Assembly: GCA_937973685.1 (NCBI GenBank)
Contig: CALJKJ010000057.1
Span: 1-64,000, forward strand
From: an uncultured Flavobacteriales bacterium
GTDB lineage: Bacteria; Bacteroidota; Bacteroidia; Flavobacteriales_D; Crocinitomicaceae
Length of the DNA: 64,000 nucleotides
Direction of reading: 5' to 3'
In this document: in pieces, positions 17,347 to 26,136 of the stretch
How positions within the stretch are numbered: position 1 is the stretch's first letter
Layout of the letters: every line of letters starts with the position of its first letter
Notes under the pieces: model-generated
The model's input: the letters and a program-made list of their open reading frames with translations, nothing else
The model's database searches: none
What the model was told of the DNA's origin: nothing
Made by a program: the position numbers and the translations under genes

Positions 17347-18196
17347 TTTTCTGAATGCGCGCAAGTAAGCCATAAAAGAGTGATTTTTCACTCACTGTAT
17401 GCATCCATAACTCAGAGCTAGAAAGGATATGCGCAGATTTGGGAAGAAGTTGTAGTGTTTTATTGAACTTTTCAAGAGTTAATTTTGGCGAATAGGTATT
17501 GATGATTAAAACACCTTTTGGATGTAATAATTCATAACTGCTTTGGATCAACTCAGCTAGTTTTTCTTCTAACTTCCATTTTTCACCGTTGGAACCAATT
17601 CCCCAAGCAGGCGGATCGAGCTGAATCAAGTCGTATTTATTGCCGCGTTTTACTTCTCGTTGAATGAATTTTAATGCATCCTCCAACACCCATTTTATGC
17701 CCGTTACTTCAGAAAGTGCTTGATTTGTTTTTGCCCATTCGATAATTGACTTGGAACTATCGCAATGAATGACTTCAGCACCTGTTAAACGACCTATAAC
17801 GGATGCCGCACCGGTATATGCAAAGGCATTTAAAAATCGTTTGCTTGGATTTAAAAATTGGGTGATGAATTCCCAGTTGGTCTGTTGCTCTGGAAATAAT
17901 CCTAAGTGCTTGTTACTTGTTAAGGATAATTGAAATCGCGCATTTTCAATGGCTATTTCCCAAGTTCGTTGTTGACTCTTATTCAACGCTTTCCATTGAC
18001 CAGATAATGCACCTTCTTTTTCTGGAATAAATTCCCAATTAGCTTGTTTTTTCCAATCGTTTAAAGGCAATGCAGCTTGAAAATAAGCTTGGTGTTCTGG
18101 TCGGATAGTAATAATTTCTCCCCAACGTTCGAGTTTCTTTCCGCCTCCAGCGTCAATCAATTCATAGTTTTCAGGAAACGTTGCAAGTAACTTCAT
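17339..18196 (-). CDS. SAM-dependent methyltransferase (RlmI/RlmK-like)
   Basis: 285 residues. Class I Rossmann methyltransferase of the Methyltrans_SAM group that modifies 23S rRNA in related proteins. The SAM-binding motif is FAYTGAASV (about 125-133), followed by the acidic residue block HCDSS (about 144) and the catalytic-type LDPPAWGIG block (about 193-201). The PUA domain of RlmI is replaced by a short N-terminal region with HQAYFQAALPL. rRNA as the substrate is inferred from the family. It is the last gene of a minus-strand unit with the TPR-like and RidA genes. Confidence 0.82.
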   Translation of the reverse strand: MKLLATFPENYELIDAGGGKKLERWGEIITIRPEHQAYFQAALPLNDWKKQANWEFIPEKEGALSGQWKALNKSQQRTWEIAIENARFQLSLTSNKHLGLFPEQQTNWEFITQFLNPSKRFLNAFAYTGAASVIGRLTGAEVIHCDSSKSIIEWAKTNQALSEVTGIKWVLEDALKFIQREVKRGNKYDLIQLDPPAWGIGSNGEKWKLEEKLAELIQSSYELLHPKGVLIINTYSPKLTLEKFNKTLQLLPKSAHILSSSELWMHTVSEKSLFYGLLARIQKIK

Positions 18197-18200
18197 GTAA

Positions 18201-18782
18201 TTAACGCATCTTAGGCGTTTTCTTTCTTCCTCCCATCATTTGAGCCATGCGCATTTGATTTTTAGAAGGAGCATTTTGAAGTTGACTTTGCATCATTTTA
18301 ATCTGCTCTTTCAACATGCCACTGTCATCTGCTTTTTTTGCTTCCGCTAATAAACTAACGGCTTCTTGTTTTCTTCCAGATTGCGCACAAATTCCAGCTA
18401 AATGCATGCGTGACATTGCTTGGTCATGTCCTCTTTTTAATCCCATTCCAATTGCTTTGCGCAACAATGCTTCCGCTTTAGCTGGCGGAAATACTTGTGC
18501 ATTTAACAATGCTTGCATGTAAATAACATACGCATGTTGACGTTTAGGCAATAAATGAGGATGTGTAATTTTGTTAATAGATTTTGCCGCTTTTTCTTGG
18601 TTTCCAGTACGCATGTGGTTGATTGCAAACGCAAGATTTTCGTTGTAAATAAACGTCGCGCCAATAATAGCTGTGATGAAAATTAGAAAAATTCCCCAAC
18701 CCCAATAGCCTGTTGCAAAAGACTGAACTGTTAAAAATAAAAATCCTGCCGTGAGGATGCTGCGTATAATAAATGTGATCAT
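18201..18782 (-). CDS. Membrane-anchored TPR-like protein
   Basis: 193 residues. Two membrane segments at about residues 5-22 and 26-45, then a helical region with TPR-like repeats (for instance AEALLRKAIGMGL and AGICAQSGRKQEAVSLLAEAKK) that would lie in the cytoplasm or periplasm, and a Met/Lys-rich C-terminal tail (MMGGRKKTPKMR). It starts three bases after the RidA stop codon and its stop lies four bases before the methyltransferase start. Function unknown; TPR proteins usually serve as interaction scaffolds. Confidence 0.7.
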   Translation of the reverse strand: MITFIIRSILTAGFLFLTVQSFATGYWGWGIFLIFITAIIGATFIYNENLAFAINHMRTGNQEKAAKSINKITHPHLLPKRQHAYVIYMQALLNAQVFPPAKAEALLRKAIGMGLKRGHDQAMSRMHLAGICAQSGRKQEAVSLLAEAKKADDSGMLKEQIKMMQSQLQNAPSKNQMRMAQMMGGRKKTPKMR

Positions 18783-18785
18783 AAG

Positions 18786-19220
18786 TTAATCAATTGTTGC
18801 AATACATTTTAATTCAATAGCGATAGGTGTTGGCAAAGAGTTGATTTCAACTGTTGTTCTACACGGAAGATTATCTTTAAAATATTCAGCGTAAATTTTG
18901 TTATAAGCATGAAAATCACGTTTCATGTTTACCAAAAACACAGTAACATCAACCAATTGGTCCCAACTTGAACCAGATTCTTCTAATATAATTCGGACAT
19001 TGTCAAAGACACTTCTACACTGTGCTTCAAAGTCAAACGCAATAAAATTCCCGTTTTTATCCAATTCCAATCCTGGAACAGCAGAATCAATTGCGTCAGA
19101 TCCAGCCACTCTTGGACCAACCCCAGATAAAAACAATAAATTACCTACACGACGAGCATGAGGATATAAACCTACAGGTTTTGGAGCTTTATTCGTAGAG
19201 ATACGTGTATTATCTGCCAT
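18786..19220 (-). CDS. RidA-family enamine/imine deaminase
   Basis: 144 residues from the ATG at 19220. The YjgF/YER057c/UK114 fold is recognised by RRVGNLLFLSGVGPR, the central FDNVRIILEESGSSWDQLVDVTVFL (core DVTVFL) and the PCRTTVE block, whose Arg is the substrate-binding arginine in active RidA proteins. Active members hydrolyse reactive enamines from PLP enzymes; some of this longer type are 2-aminomuconate deaminases. An upstream in-frame TTG (19235) would lengthen it by five residues, but it falls inside the -7 box, so it is rejected. First gene of the three-gene unit. Confidence 0.88.
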   Translation of the reverse strand: MADNTRISTNKAPKPVGLYPHARRVGNLLFLSGVGPRVAGSDAIDSAVPGLELDKNGNFIAFDFEAQCRSVFDNVRIILEESGSSWDQLVDVTVFLVNMKRDFHAYNKIYAEYFKDNLPCRTTVEINSLPTPIAIELKCIATID

Positions 19221-19232
19221 GTCTTTTTTTAG

Positions 19233-19240
19233 CAAAGATA
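19233..19240 (-). promoter_or_regulatory. -7 box (TATCTTTG) of the RidA unit
   Basis: Exact TAnnTTTG match, 12 bases before the ATG at 19220; decides the RidA start. Confidence 0.55.
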
Positions 19241-19356
19241 GTAGTAATCACAAAGAAAATCGAAAAACACCAACGATTTTTCACGAAAAATGCAGCTTGT
19301 TTTTTAGAAAGCATGCCTGATTGCTATTCAATTCAAGCAATTTCATTCGAATTGTT

Positions 19357-19364
19357 TACATTTG
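19357..19364 (+). promoter_or_regulatory. -7 box (TACATTTG) of gpsA
   Basis: Exact TAnnTTTG match, 10 bases before the ATG at 19375. Confidence 0.55.
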
Positions 19365-19374
19365 TGACCAAGTT

Positions 19375-20376
19375 ATGAATAGAAAAGCGCAAACAGTCGG
19401 TGTTATCGGGGGAGGAAGTTGGGCAACAGCTTTGGTGAAAATACTATGTAATAATGTGGAAAAAGTTAATTGGTTCATGCGAAATGAACAAGCTGTTGAA
19501 CACATTTTGGCTTACAAACACAATCCTACTTATTTGCAATCGGTTGAATTTGATTTATCAAAAATCAATGTGAGCGCAGATTTGGCTGGAATAATCACTG
19601 CATCAGATATATTGATTATCGCCACACCATCTGCTTTTTTAGTAAAGCTTTTTGAAAACACAACACCTGAGTTATTCAAAGGAAAAATTGTTTATTCAGC
19701 AGTAAAAGGGATCATTCCAGAATATAACGCTATTCCTGCTCGTTTCATTCATAAAACGTTTGGAACACCATATAAAGATATTGGTATTATTTGTGGTCCT
19801 TGTCATGCTGAAGAAGTTGCTTTGGAAAGATTATCTTATTTGACAATTGCTTCACAACACGAAGGAAATGCAAATCAAATGGCTAATCTTTTAGCATGTC
19901 GCTACATCAAAACAACAGTTTCTGATGATTTATTTGGTACGGAACTTTCTGCTGTTTTGAAAAACGTGTATGCACTTGCTTCCGGTATTTGTGCTGGATT
20001 AGGCTATGGTGATAATTTCCAATCGGTTTTGATAGCAAATGCCATTCAAGAAATTGAAAATTTTATTGATGAAGTAAGCCCAGTTCACCGCGATGTCAAA
20101 TCGAGTGCATATTTGGGTGACTTATTGGTAACAGCATATTCTAAATTTTCACGTAACAGAACCTTTGGTTACATGATTGGTAAAGGCTATTCTGTTAAAT
20201 CGGCACAATTGGAAATGGAAATGGTTGCTGAAGGTTATTATGCAACGAAATGTGTGCAGGAAATTAACAAGAAATTTCAAGTTGAAATGCCCATTTTAAC
20301 TGCTGTTTACAACATCTTGTACGAAAAAATTTCTCCTTCAATCGAAATGAAAATATTGAGCGATAAATTGAATTAA
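19375..20376 (+). CDS. gpsA: Glycerol-3-phosphate dehydrogenase (NAD(P)+)
   Basis: 333 residues, normal length. It reduces dihydroxyacetone phosphate to sn-glycerol 3-phosphate, the backbone for phospholipids (used after PlsX/PlsY). The dinucleotide-binding motif GGGSWATA lies at residues 11-18, GPCHAEEVA near 142 and the catalytic-type Lys in LKNVYALASG near 200. The ATG at 19375 is chosen because it puts the Gly-rich loop at the usual distance from the N-terminus and lies 10 bases after a -7 box; a longer in-frame extension upstream covers that promoter. Confidence 0.95.
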   Translation: MNRKAQTVGVIGGGSWATALVKILCNNVEKVNWFMRNEQAVEHILAYKHNPTYLQSVEFDLSKINVSADLAGIITASDILIIATPSAFLVKLFENTTPELFKGKIVYSAVKGIIPEYNAIPARFIHKTFGTPYKDIGIICGPCHAEEVALERLSYLTIASQHEGNANQMANLLACRYIKTTVSDDLFGTELSAVLKNVYALASGICAGLGYGDNFQSVLIANAIQEIENFIDEVSPVHRDVKSSAYLGDLLVTAYSKFSRNRTFGYMIGKGYSVKSAQLEMEMVAEGYYATKCVQEINKKFQVEMPILTAVYNILYEKISPSIEMKILSDKLN

Positions 20377-20423
20377 ACAACAGCTTATCGCTTCTAAAAG
20401 AGATTAGTAAACTTATACAAACA

Positions 20424-20453
20424 AAAAAGTCCCAGTTTTCACCGGGACTTTTT
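20424..20453. terminator. Bidirectional terminator between gpsA and rplY
   Basis: 10-bp stem (20424-20433 with 20444-20453), A-run on one side and T-run on the other, so it can end transcription from both convergent genes. Confidence 0.85.
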
Positions 20454-20474
20454 AATGATATAATCGTTTGTTGA

Positions 20475-21062
20475 TTAATCTTCATCTTCTTCGTCATCTG
20501 CTTCAGCAGCTTTAGAAGCACCACGAGCCATCTTAACAGATACCACAACAGCACTTTTAGCGTCCACAAATTTCAATCCGCTAGTTTCTAAATCACCAAC
20601 ACGAACAGATTGTCCGATACGCAATTTAGTGATATCGATAATAATTGCTTCAGGAAGTTCACCTGGTAAAGCAACTACTTTCAAACGACGGAATACTTGC
20701 ATTAATTTACCTCCCGCTAATACACCACGAGATGCTCCAGTTAAACGAACTGGTAATGCTACTTTTACTGGTTTTTTTGCATCTAATTCTAAGAAGTCAA
20801 CATGCAATACTTTATCAGTAATTGGATCTTGTTGCAAATCTTGAATAATTGCATTTGTTTTCTTCCCTTCGATGTCCAATTCAATTTGGAATACATCTGG
20901 ATTAAAAACTAATTTTTCAATCGCGATATCCTTGATTGTAAAATGGGTTTGAGATCCTTGACCATAAAGAACACATGGAACTAATCCAGCATTTCTCATA
21001 GCTTTTGCATCCTTTTTCCCTACGTTCGCGCGAAGCGAACCGCTCAACGGTGCTACTTTCAT
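20475..21062 (-). CDS. rplY: Ribosomal protein L25 (CTC type)
   Basis: 195 residues. The N-terminal ~95 residues are the 5S-rRNA-binding L25 domain (SGSLRANVGKKDAKAMR at 6-22), followed by the CTC extension (PVRLTGASRGVLAGG near 126) and a short acidic tail (EADDEEDED). The two-domain form is usual in Bacteroidota. It lies 10 bases downstream of prs on the same strand, a widely conserved pair, so both are likely transcribed from the prs promoter. Confidence 0.96.
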   Translation of the reverse strand: MKVAPLSGSLRANVGKKDAKAMRNAGLVPCVLYGQGSQTHFTIKDIAIEKLVFNPDVFQIELDIEGKKTNAIIQDLQQDPITDKVLHVDFLELDAKKPVKVALPVRLTGASRGVLAGGKLMQVFRRLKVVALPGELPEAIIIDITKLRIGQSVRVGDLETSGLKFVDAKSAVVVSVKMARGASKAAEADDEEDED

Positions 21063-21072
21063 TTGTTTGTAT

Positions 21073-22008
21073 TTATGAGATTATAAAATGAGTACTTATT
21101 GATTCGTTTTTAACCAATCGATCGATTACATCAGCAAATAAATTTGAAACTGATACTACGCGAATTTTATCGCTTTGTTGTTTCAAAGGTATGGTGTCTG
21201 TTACAATCAACTCAGTTAATTTCGAATTGTTTATGCGATCGAAAGCCGGGCCAGATAAAACAGCATGTGTACAAAATGCACGCACACTCAAGGCTCCTTT
21301 TTCGATGAATAATTCTGCTGCTTTGGTAAGTGTGCCAGCAGTGTCACACATATCATCAATTAAAATAACGTCTTTTCCTTCTACATCACCAATCACAGTC
21401 ATTTCAGCAATTTCGTTTGCTTTTTTACGGTGTTTGTGACAGATTGCTAATCCCGTGTCTAATTTCTTAGCATAGGCATTTGCACGTTTCGCTCCACCTG
21501 CATCAGGCGCAGCCATGATTAAATTTCCATTATCTAATGCTGTCATTTCGTTGAAAAACAACGTAGAAGCAAATAAATGATCAACTGGAACCTCAAAGAA
21601 ACCTTGAATTTGATCAGCATGTAAATCCATTGTCATGATGCGATCTACACCTGCTGCCATCAACATGTTTGCAACCAATTTTGCACCAATTGCAACTCTT
21701 GGTTTGTCTTTTCTGTCTTGACGTGCAAATCCAAAGTATGGAATAACTGCTATGATTTTACGTGCAGAAGCTCTACGAGCTGCATCAATCATCAACAACA
21801 ATTCAAATAAATTATCTGCTGGAGGCATCGTTGATTGAACAATAAAAACATCTTGTCCACGAACAGTTTCCTCAAATGAAGGTTGAAATTCTCCGTCACT
21901 AAATTCAGTCACTTTCACATCACCTAGTGGTGCACCAAACTGCTTTGCAATTTGTTCTGCTAAGTCTTTTGATGCTCTTCCCGCGAAAATTTTAACTCCA
22001 GTTGACAT
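21073..22008 (-). CDS. prs: Ribose-phosphate pyrophosphokinase
   Basis: 311 residues. It makes PRPP from ribose 5-phosphate and ATP for purine, pyrimidine, NAD, His and Trp synthesis. Seen in order: the FSDGEFQP block (about 36), the flexible-loop RQDRKDKPR (about 96-104), DLHADQIQGFF (about 130), and the PRPP-binding loop ILIDDMCDTAGT (about 215-226). Length is standard. The -7 box lies 22 bases upstream. Confidence 0.97.
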   Translation of the reverse strand: MSTGVKIFAGRASKDLAEQIAKQFGAPLGDVKVTEFSDGEFQPSFEETVRGQDVFIVQSTMPPADNLFELLLMIDAARRASARKIIAVIPYFGFARQDRKDKPRVAIGAKLVANMLMAAGVDRIMTMDLHADQIQGFFEVPVDHLFASTLFFNEMTALDNGNLIMAAPDAGGAKRANAYAKKLDTGLAICHKHRKKANEIAEMTVIGDVEGKDVILIDDMCDTAGTLTKAAELFIEKGALSVRAFCTHAVLSGPAFDRINNSKLTELIVTDTIPLKQQSDKIRVVSVSNLFADVIDRLVKNESISTHFIIS

Positions 22009-22030
22009 AATTTCTTTGTTTATGAGGGGG

Positions 22031-22038
22031 CAAATATA
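22031..22038 (-). promoter_or_regulatory. -7 box (TATATTTG) of prs-rplY
   Basis: Exact TAnnTTTG match, 22 bases before the ATG at 22008. Confidence 0.5.
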
Positions 22039-22105
22039 GTGAATTAAATTAAAAAAGCCATGTCTTTTTGACTTGGAAGTATCGAATAAACCGATATGAG
22101 TAGTT

Positions 22106-23290
22106 TTACTTATTGGAAGTGCGTTTCAACCAACGCGGAAGTACAATAGAACCAATAATTAAGTATGGATAATAGCTTATCATACGCCACAATATCGCCA
22201 TACTTCCAAGTAAAACAACTTGTGTTGAGAAATCTGCTAACAATTCCCCAAATGCCCATTCTGCAACACCACTTCCACCAGGAGTCGGTGAAATGCGTAA
22301 AAACATCCACAAAACAAATTGTTTGATAAATAAGGAAACATGTTGCAATACGCTCAATGAGATAAATGCTTGAACAACGAAATTAATCACTAAAAATCGC
22401 GCTGACCAAGATAAAATGGTTGCCAAAAATGTTTTTAACCAAAACGATAATGGTTCTGATTTCATCATAAGTGCAGTTAATCGAATATCTGTTCCAATTG
22501 CGGCAGCTTTTGATTGGAATCGTTTTAAAAATGGCAACTTCGTGAAAGTAGTCAATACGTTTTTTAGAAGGTTTGGATATGCAAAAATGCTCAAGAATAA
22601 AAACAAGCAAAAAATGCTAAACACTCCGTATCCCGTCCAGAAAAGACTGCTTGCTGTGACTGATTCAGCTATACTTGCAGGAAATAAGGTTGCTGTTGTT
22701 GTAAAAACAAGCAACAAAGGAATGAGAAGGGCATAAAATAAATTGTCAAAAAGTGCTGTCAGTAAGACAATTGCTGTCGATTTCCCAAAGTTGATTTTTT
22801 CTTTGTGTAACAAAAACATTGCAACGGAGGCCCCACTAACTACTCCGGGCGCTAAGGCAGAAGCATATTCCCACAATAAAATGACATTTAATGCGCTTTT
22901 AAAGGAAAGTTCCCGTTTTGTTAGGATGCGAATGCGCCACATGTAAGCAAGATCGCGCACGACCATAGCAAGTAGCGCCATGAATAACCAAAAAAACGTT
23001 TTGCTTGTCCATGAAATGTTTTTCAAAATTGTTTGGGCATTTTGAGCTGTAAAATTTCCTTGCTTTGCAGGTGAAAAATCAGAAGGGTCGTTCCAATCAA
23101 TTTTCCCATTACTATTGGTATCCGTCCAATTGTAATGTCCAGTTCCTACTGCTACTTTCTGAAATTGAATGGCTGTAAAACTCGAGTACAAAACAAAAAA
23201 TGTAACAATACAACTTATGCTCAACGCCAACATAACTTTCCCTTTACTAAAAGCAGTTGTCGTTTCTGTTAGATTCCCGTTTTCGTTCAT
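22106..23290 (-). CDS. Flippase-like multi-TM protein (LPG synthase TM domain family)
   Basis: 394 residues, about eight membrane segments, the first at residues 17-39. The core with EYASALAPGVVSGASVA (about 160) and SPTPGGSGVAEWA (about 350) is the signature of the UPF0104/MprF-flippase family, proposed to move lipids or lipid-linked molecules across the inner membrane. Between TM1 and TM2 there is an outside loop with a calcium-binding-like motif DTNSNGKIDWND (about 57-68). The synthase domain of MprF is absent. Its start overlaps the stop of the Ig-like lipoprotein gene by four bases. The lipid handled is unknown. Confidence 0.82.
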   Translation of the reverse strand: MNENGNLTETTTAFSKGKVMLALSISCIVTFFVLYSSFTAIQFQKVAVGTGHYNWTDTNSNGKIDWNDPSDFSPAKQGNFTAQNAQTILKNISWTSKTFFWLFMALLAMVVRDLAYMWRIRILTKRELSFKSALNVILLWEYASALAPGVVSGASVAMFLLHKEKINFGKSTAIVLLTALFDNLFYALLIPLLLVFTTTATLFPASIAESVTASSLFWTGYGVFSIFCLFLFLSIFAYPNLLKNVLTTFTKLPFLKRFQSKAAAIGTDIRLTALMMKSEPLSFWLKTFLATILSWSARFLVINFVVQAFISLSVLQHVSLFIKQFVLWMFLRISPTPGGSGVAEWAFGELLADFSTQVVLLGSMAILWRMISYYPYLIIGSIVLPRWLKRTSNK

Positions 23291-24801
23291 TTGAGTTCTT
23301 GCTCAATGGTCCAATTGGCACGTAATTTTTGCTCAATGGCATAGCGGACAACCTGTTCTGGTTGTGATTTGTTTTCAAATGAGCCAGTATCCCACTGACC
23401 ATTTTTGTTTTCATCTTTTATACAGCGCACATCATAAGTACCAGGGATAATATTTTTGAAGTGAATGGTTGATGTAGCGCTATCTTTGATCTGTTCTGAT
23501 ACAATCCGTTCGCCTGCCATCAGTTGCATCACCCATTGACCAGTAAGCACACGTGCGTTGATTGTTAATTCGGCTAAGTCAGTTGGTTGATAATATGTGT
23601 ACTGAAATCGAATCGAATCACTTTGTTGAAGTTGGCCAGAGAGCGCGCCTTTTTCAAAAACAACTGTTAACTTTTTACCCGTGTTTTTCTCGGGAATTAA
23701 GAGCAATTTGTTCGTTTTGAATACAAAGGAGAACGGAACAGGTTCGCCCAATTCATTACTCATTGTAATCGCCGATTCTTTTTTGTTTAATAGCAAATCA
23801 TTTACATGGTATGCAAGCGTATCTCCAGCTATAACATCTTTCTTTTGCGCTTCTACAATGGTTAACATTGATTTTTTTTCTGTCGCTGAAAACCGTTTTA
23901 TCAACGTGTCTTGTCCAATGATAAATTGGAAACTCCCATTTTCATTATTGGGTAATTGCACCAATAGCGAATCAGGAGAAAATTGTTCCATACGAGTTGC
24001 AGGCAAATCATTTATAGTAAGCTGAAGTGCTGCAATGTCTGTTCCTGACAAGCGTGCTAAACCGGGGTAGAGTAGTTGTACAGAAGCTTTTTTATCAATT
24101 TTAGGTGAATAAATTTGAAAATCGAAATTAGTTGTGTCTCCTGCTGAAACTAAGTCATTGATAAAGCCAAACGGTTCTGTTTTGTCAACAAATTGATTTT
24201 TATTCAAATCTTGAAATGCTACCAGTTGAAATGCGCCTGCTTTTAAATAGGCAAATGAAAACACCCCATCTTTTGTGGTACGGGTTGCATAAAGCGGGCG
24301 ATTACTGAATAGGTCAGTTGCAGTTGGGAATAAAGCCACGGTTGTATTTTCAGCGGTTTTGTTAGTAAACGCTTGGGTGACTTTTCCATGTAATTGTAGG
24401 GAATCAATTTGCTTTCCAGTTGAAAAAACAAATTGATAGATACTGTCATTGCTTTCTGTATTGTCGCGAATAGTTCCGTTTAATTGTAAAATATAGGTTG
24501 TTTCAGCTTGCAAAGAAGTTTCCCACGAAACACGAAGGGTCTTGTTTTTTAATTCACTTGTTAATTGACCAACTGATGGATTCATCGTTATGGTGTTTAA
24601 CGGATCTTGCAATTTTATAAATTCATCAAATTGAATAACAAGGTCTGTTCCAGTGTAAAACAACGCTTCTTGTTCTGGAATTTGCTCAACTGGTTTTGGT
24701 GCTGTTCGATCAACTTCACCACCAGTTAAGGGAACGATTTCAGCGCAGCTTTGTAATGCAAAAAAGGCTATTAAAAACAGTAAGTACTTAACCATGTACA
24801 T
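23287..24801 (-). CDS. Lipoprotein with Ig-like (Big_5) domain
   Basis: 504 residues. Signal peptide II with lipobox LQSC (Cys about 19). The first mature domain (about 30-130) is a Big_5-like Ig domain (APKPVEQIP, LVIQFDEFI, TYILQLNGTIRDN). The middle and C-terminal parts hold prealbumin-like beta modules with short Asp/Asn loops (FQDLNKNQFVDKTEPFG and DENKNGQWDTG), a pattern common in Bacteroidota surface proteins. No enzymatic motif seen. The start overlaps the end of the methionine-sulfoxide reductase gene by 25-31 bases (start at 24801 or at 24795), so the three genes form one operon. Confidence 0.78.
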   Translation of the reverse strand: MYMVKYLLFLIAFFALQSCAEIVPLTGGEVDRTAPKPVEQIPEQEALFYTGTDLVIQFDEFIKLQDPLNTITMNPSVGQLTSELKNKTLRVSWETSLQAETTYILQLNGTIRDNTESNDSIYQFVFSTGKQIDSLQLHGKVTQAFTNKTAENTTVALFPTATDLFSNRPLYATRTTKDGVFSFAYLKAGAFQLVAFQDLNKNQFVDKTEPFGFINDLVSAGDTTNFDFQIYSPKIDKKASVQLLYPGLARLSGTDIAALQLTINDLPATRMEQFSPDSLLVQLPNNENGSFQFIIGQDTLIKRFSATEKKSMLTIVEAQKKDVIAGDTLAYHVNDLLLNKKESAITMSNELGEPVPFSFVFKTNKLLLIPEKNTGKKLTVVFEKGALSGQLQQSDSIRFQYTYYQPTDLAELTINARVLTGQWVMQLMAGERIVSEQIKDSATSTIHFKNIIPGTYDVRCIKDENKNGQWDTGSFENKSQPEQVVRYAIEQKLRANWTIEQELK

Positions 24802-25253
24802 ATGATAGATAAATATTTTTCATCGATTTCATCGAAATGATTGACGTGTTGGCTATCAACATCTAATACTGCAACAACGTCGTTATTTTTTATAATTGGT
24901 ATAACAATTTCACTTTTTGAAAGAGAACTACAAGCAATATGTCCTGGAAATTCATCAACATTCGGAACAGTTATTAGTTGTTTACGTAACCAAGATTGTC
25001 CACAAACACCTTTCCCACGTTGAATCCGAGTACACGCAACAGGACCTTGAAAGGGACCCAAAACAAGTTCGTTGTCTTCAACAAGATAAAAACCGATCCA
25101 CAAAAAACCAAAGACAACATGCAACGCAGCACTGGTGTTAGCCAAGTTTGCTATTAAATTTTTTTCATCACCAACCAATGCTTGCAATTGAGGGATTAAT
25201 TCCTCGTATTGTTGCGCTTTTTCCGTAGAATGAATGAAAATTTCTTCTGCCAT
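24771..25253 (-). CDS. msrC: Free methionine-(R)-sulfoxide reductase (GAF domain)
   Basis: 160 residues from the ATG at 25253. A single GAF domain whose three conserved cysteines are in place: C74 in ACTRI, C84 in GVCGQ and C108 in HIACSS, the same spacing as in characterised fRMsr enzymes. It reduces free Met-(R)-sulfoxide to Met. The conserved DVDS block near the end is also present. A longer reading frame begins at 25331, but the -7 box at 25259-25266 lies inside it, so the shorter start is correct if that promoter is used. First gene of an operon with the Ig-like lipoprotein and flippase-like genes. Confidence 0.88.
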   Translation of the reverse strand: MAEEIFIHSTEKAQQYEELIPQLQALVGDEKNLIANLANTSAALHVVFGFLWIGFYLVEDNELVLGPFQGPVACTRIQRGKGVCGQSWLRKQLITVPNVDEFPGHIACSSLSKSEIVIPIIKNNDVVAVLDVDSQHVNHFDEIDEKYLSIICTWLSTYCF

Positions 25254-25258
25254 AGTTA

Positions 25259-25266
25259 CAAAAATA
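25259..25266 (-). promoter_or_regulatory. -7 box (TATTTTTG) of the msrC operon
   Basis: Exact TAnnTTTG match; only five bases lie between it and the ATG at 25253, predicting a leaderless or nearly leaderless mRNA. Confidence 0.55.
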
Positions 25267-25371
25267 AGGAATAGTATCGATGAATGTATGATTTGATAGA
25301 TTTTAGCATTTTTTCGGTTTTTTTGGTTCAATACGAACTTTTTTATTAATTTGAATGGAAAAATTTAAAAG

Positions 25372-26091
25372 ATGCTTGACTTATCGCAATTAGACAAAAT
25401 TTTATTTCTAGATATTGAAACGGTTCCCGAAACTTATAAATATAATGATTTAGATGAAACAACGAAGTACCTTTTCGATGCTAAAAATGCGCGTTTTGTA
25501 ACCGATGTGAAAACACCTGAACATGTTTACACTGATCGTGCTGGAATCTATGCTGAATTTGGGAAAATTGTATGTATTTCTGTTGGCTTTGTACACAGTT
25601 CATCCACAGGTAGAACCATGCGTTTGACCTCTTTTGCACACGAAGACGAAGAGACATTGTTGCGCCAATTTTCAAAATTAATCGAGGATAATTACAACAC
25701 ACCGTATCATAAATTGTGTGGACATAATTCCAAAGAATTTGATTTCCCTTTTATTTGTAGACGCATGTTGATTCATGGATTAAAGTTGCCAAATGTTTTG
25801 AATTTAGCAGGTAAAAAACCATGGGAAATCCAACATTTAGATACGATGGAGTTGTGGAAATTTGGCGATTACAAAGCATACACTAGTTTGGCTTTATTGT
25901 GCCATATTTTTAAAATTCCTACACCCAAAGATGACATTACTGGTGCAGATGTTGCGCGTGTGTTTTACGAAGAAAATGATTTGCGACGCATAACAACTTA
26001 TTGTGAAAAAGACGTTATTGCTTTGATTCAGCTTTTTCTAAAAATGAATGGGGAAGAACTGATTGATGAAGGTGATATTAAAATCAAATAA
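25372..26091 (+). CDS. 3'-5' exonuclease (DEDDy, PolB-exonuclease-like)
   Basis: 239 residues, a stand-alone proofreading-type exonuclease domain. Exo I is FLDIETVPE (D14, E16), Exo II GHNSKEFDFPF (about 118-128) with the second Asp, and Exo III TYCEKDVIAL (about 215) in the Y-x3-D form, hence DEDDy. Such proteins are related to the exonuclease domain of family B polymerases and are common in Bacteroidota; the in vivo substrate is unknown. It is monocistronic and ends in a bidirectional terminator. Confidence 0.88.
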   Translation: MLDLSQLDKILFLDIETVPETYKYNDLDETTKYLFDAKNARFVTDVKTPEHVYTDRAGIYAEFGKIVCISVGFVHSSSTGRTMRLTSFAHEDEETLLRQFSKLIEDNYNTPYHKLCGHNSKEFDFPFICRRMLIHGLKLPNVLNLAGKKPWEIQHLDTMELWKFGDYKAYTSLALLCHIFKIPTPKDDITGADVARVFYEENDLRRITTYCEKDVIALIQLFLKMNGEELIDEGDIKIK

Positions 26092-26092
26092 A

Positions 26093-26118
26093 AAAGGCAG
26101 TTCAAGTGAACTGCCTTT
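26093..26118. terminator. Bidirectional terminator
   Basis: Perfect 12-bp stem (26093-26104 with 26107-26118) with A-run and T-run flanks, between the convergent exonuclease and metalloprotease genes. Confidence 0.85.
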
Positions 26119-26136
26119 AATAACTGAGTTATCAGC

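Noticed and set aside
25254..25331. 26-residue N-terminal extension of the methionine sulfoxide reductase
   Set aside because: The extension contains the -7 box, and the cysteine numbering from the shorter start matches the normal spacing in the family.
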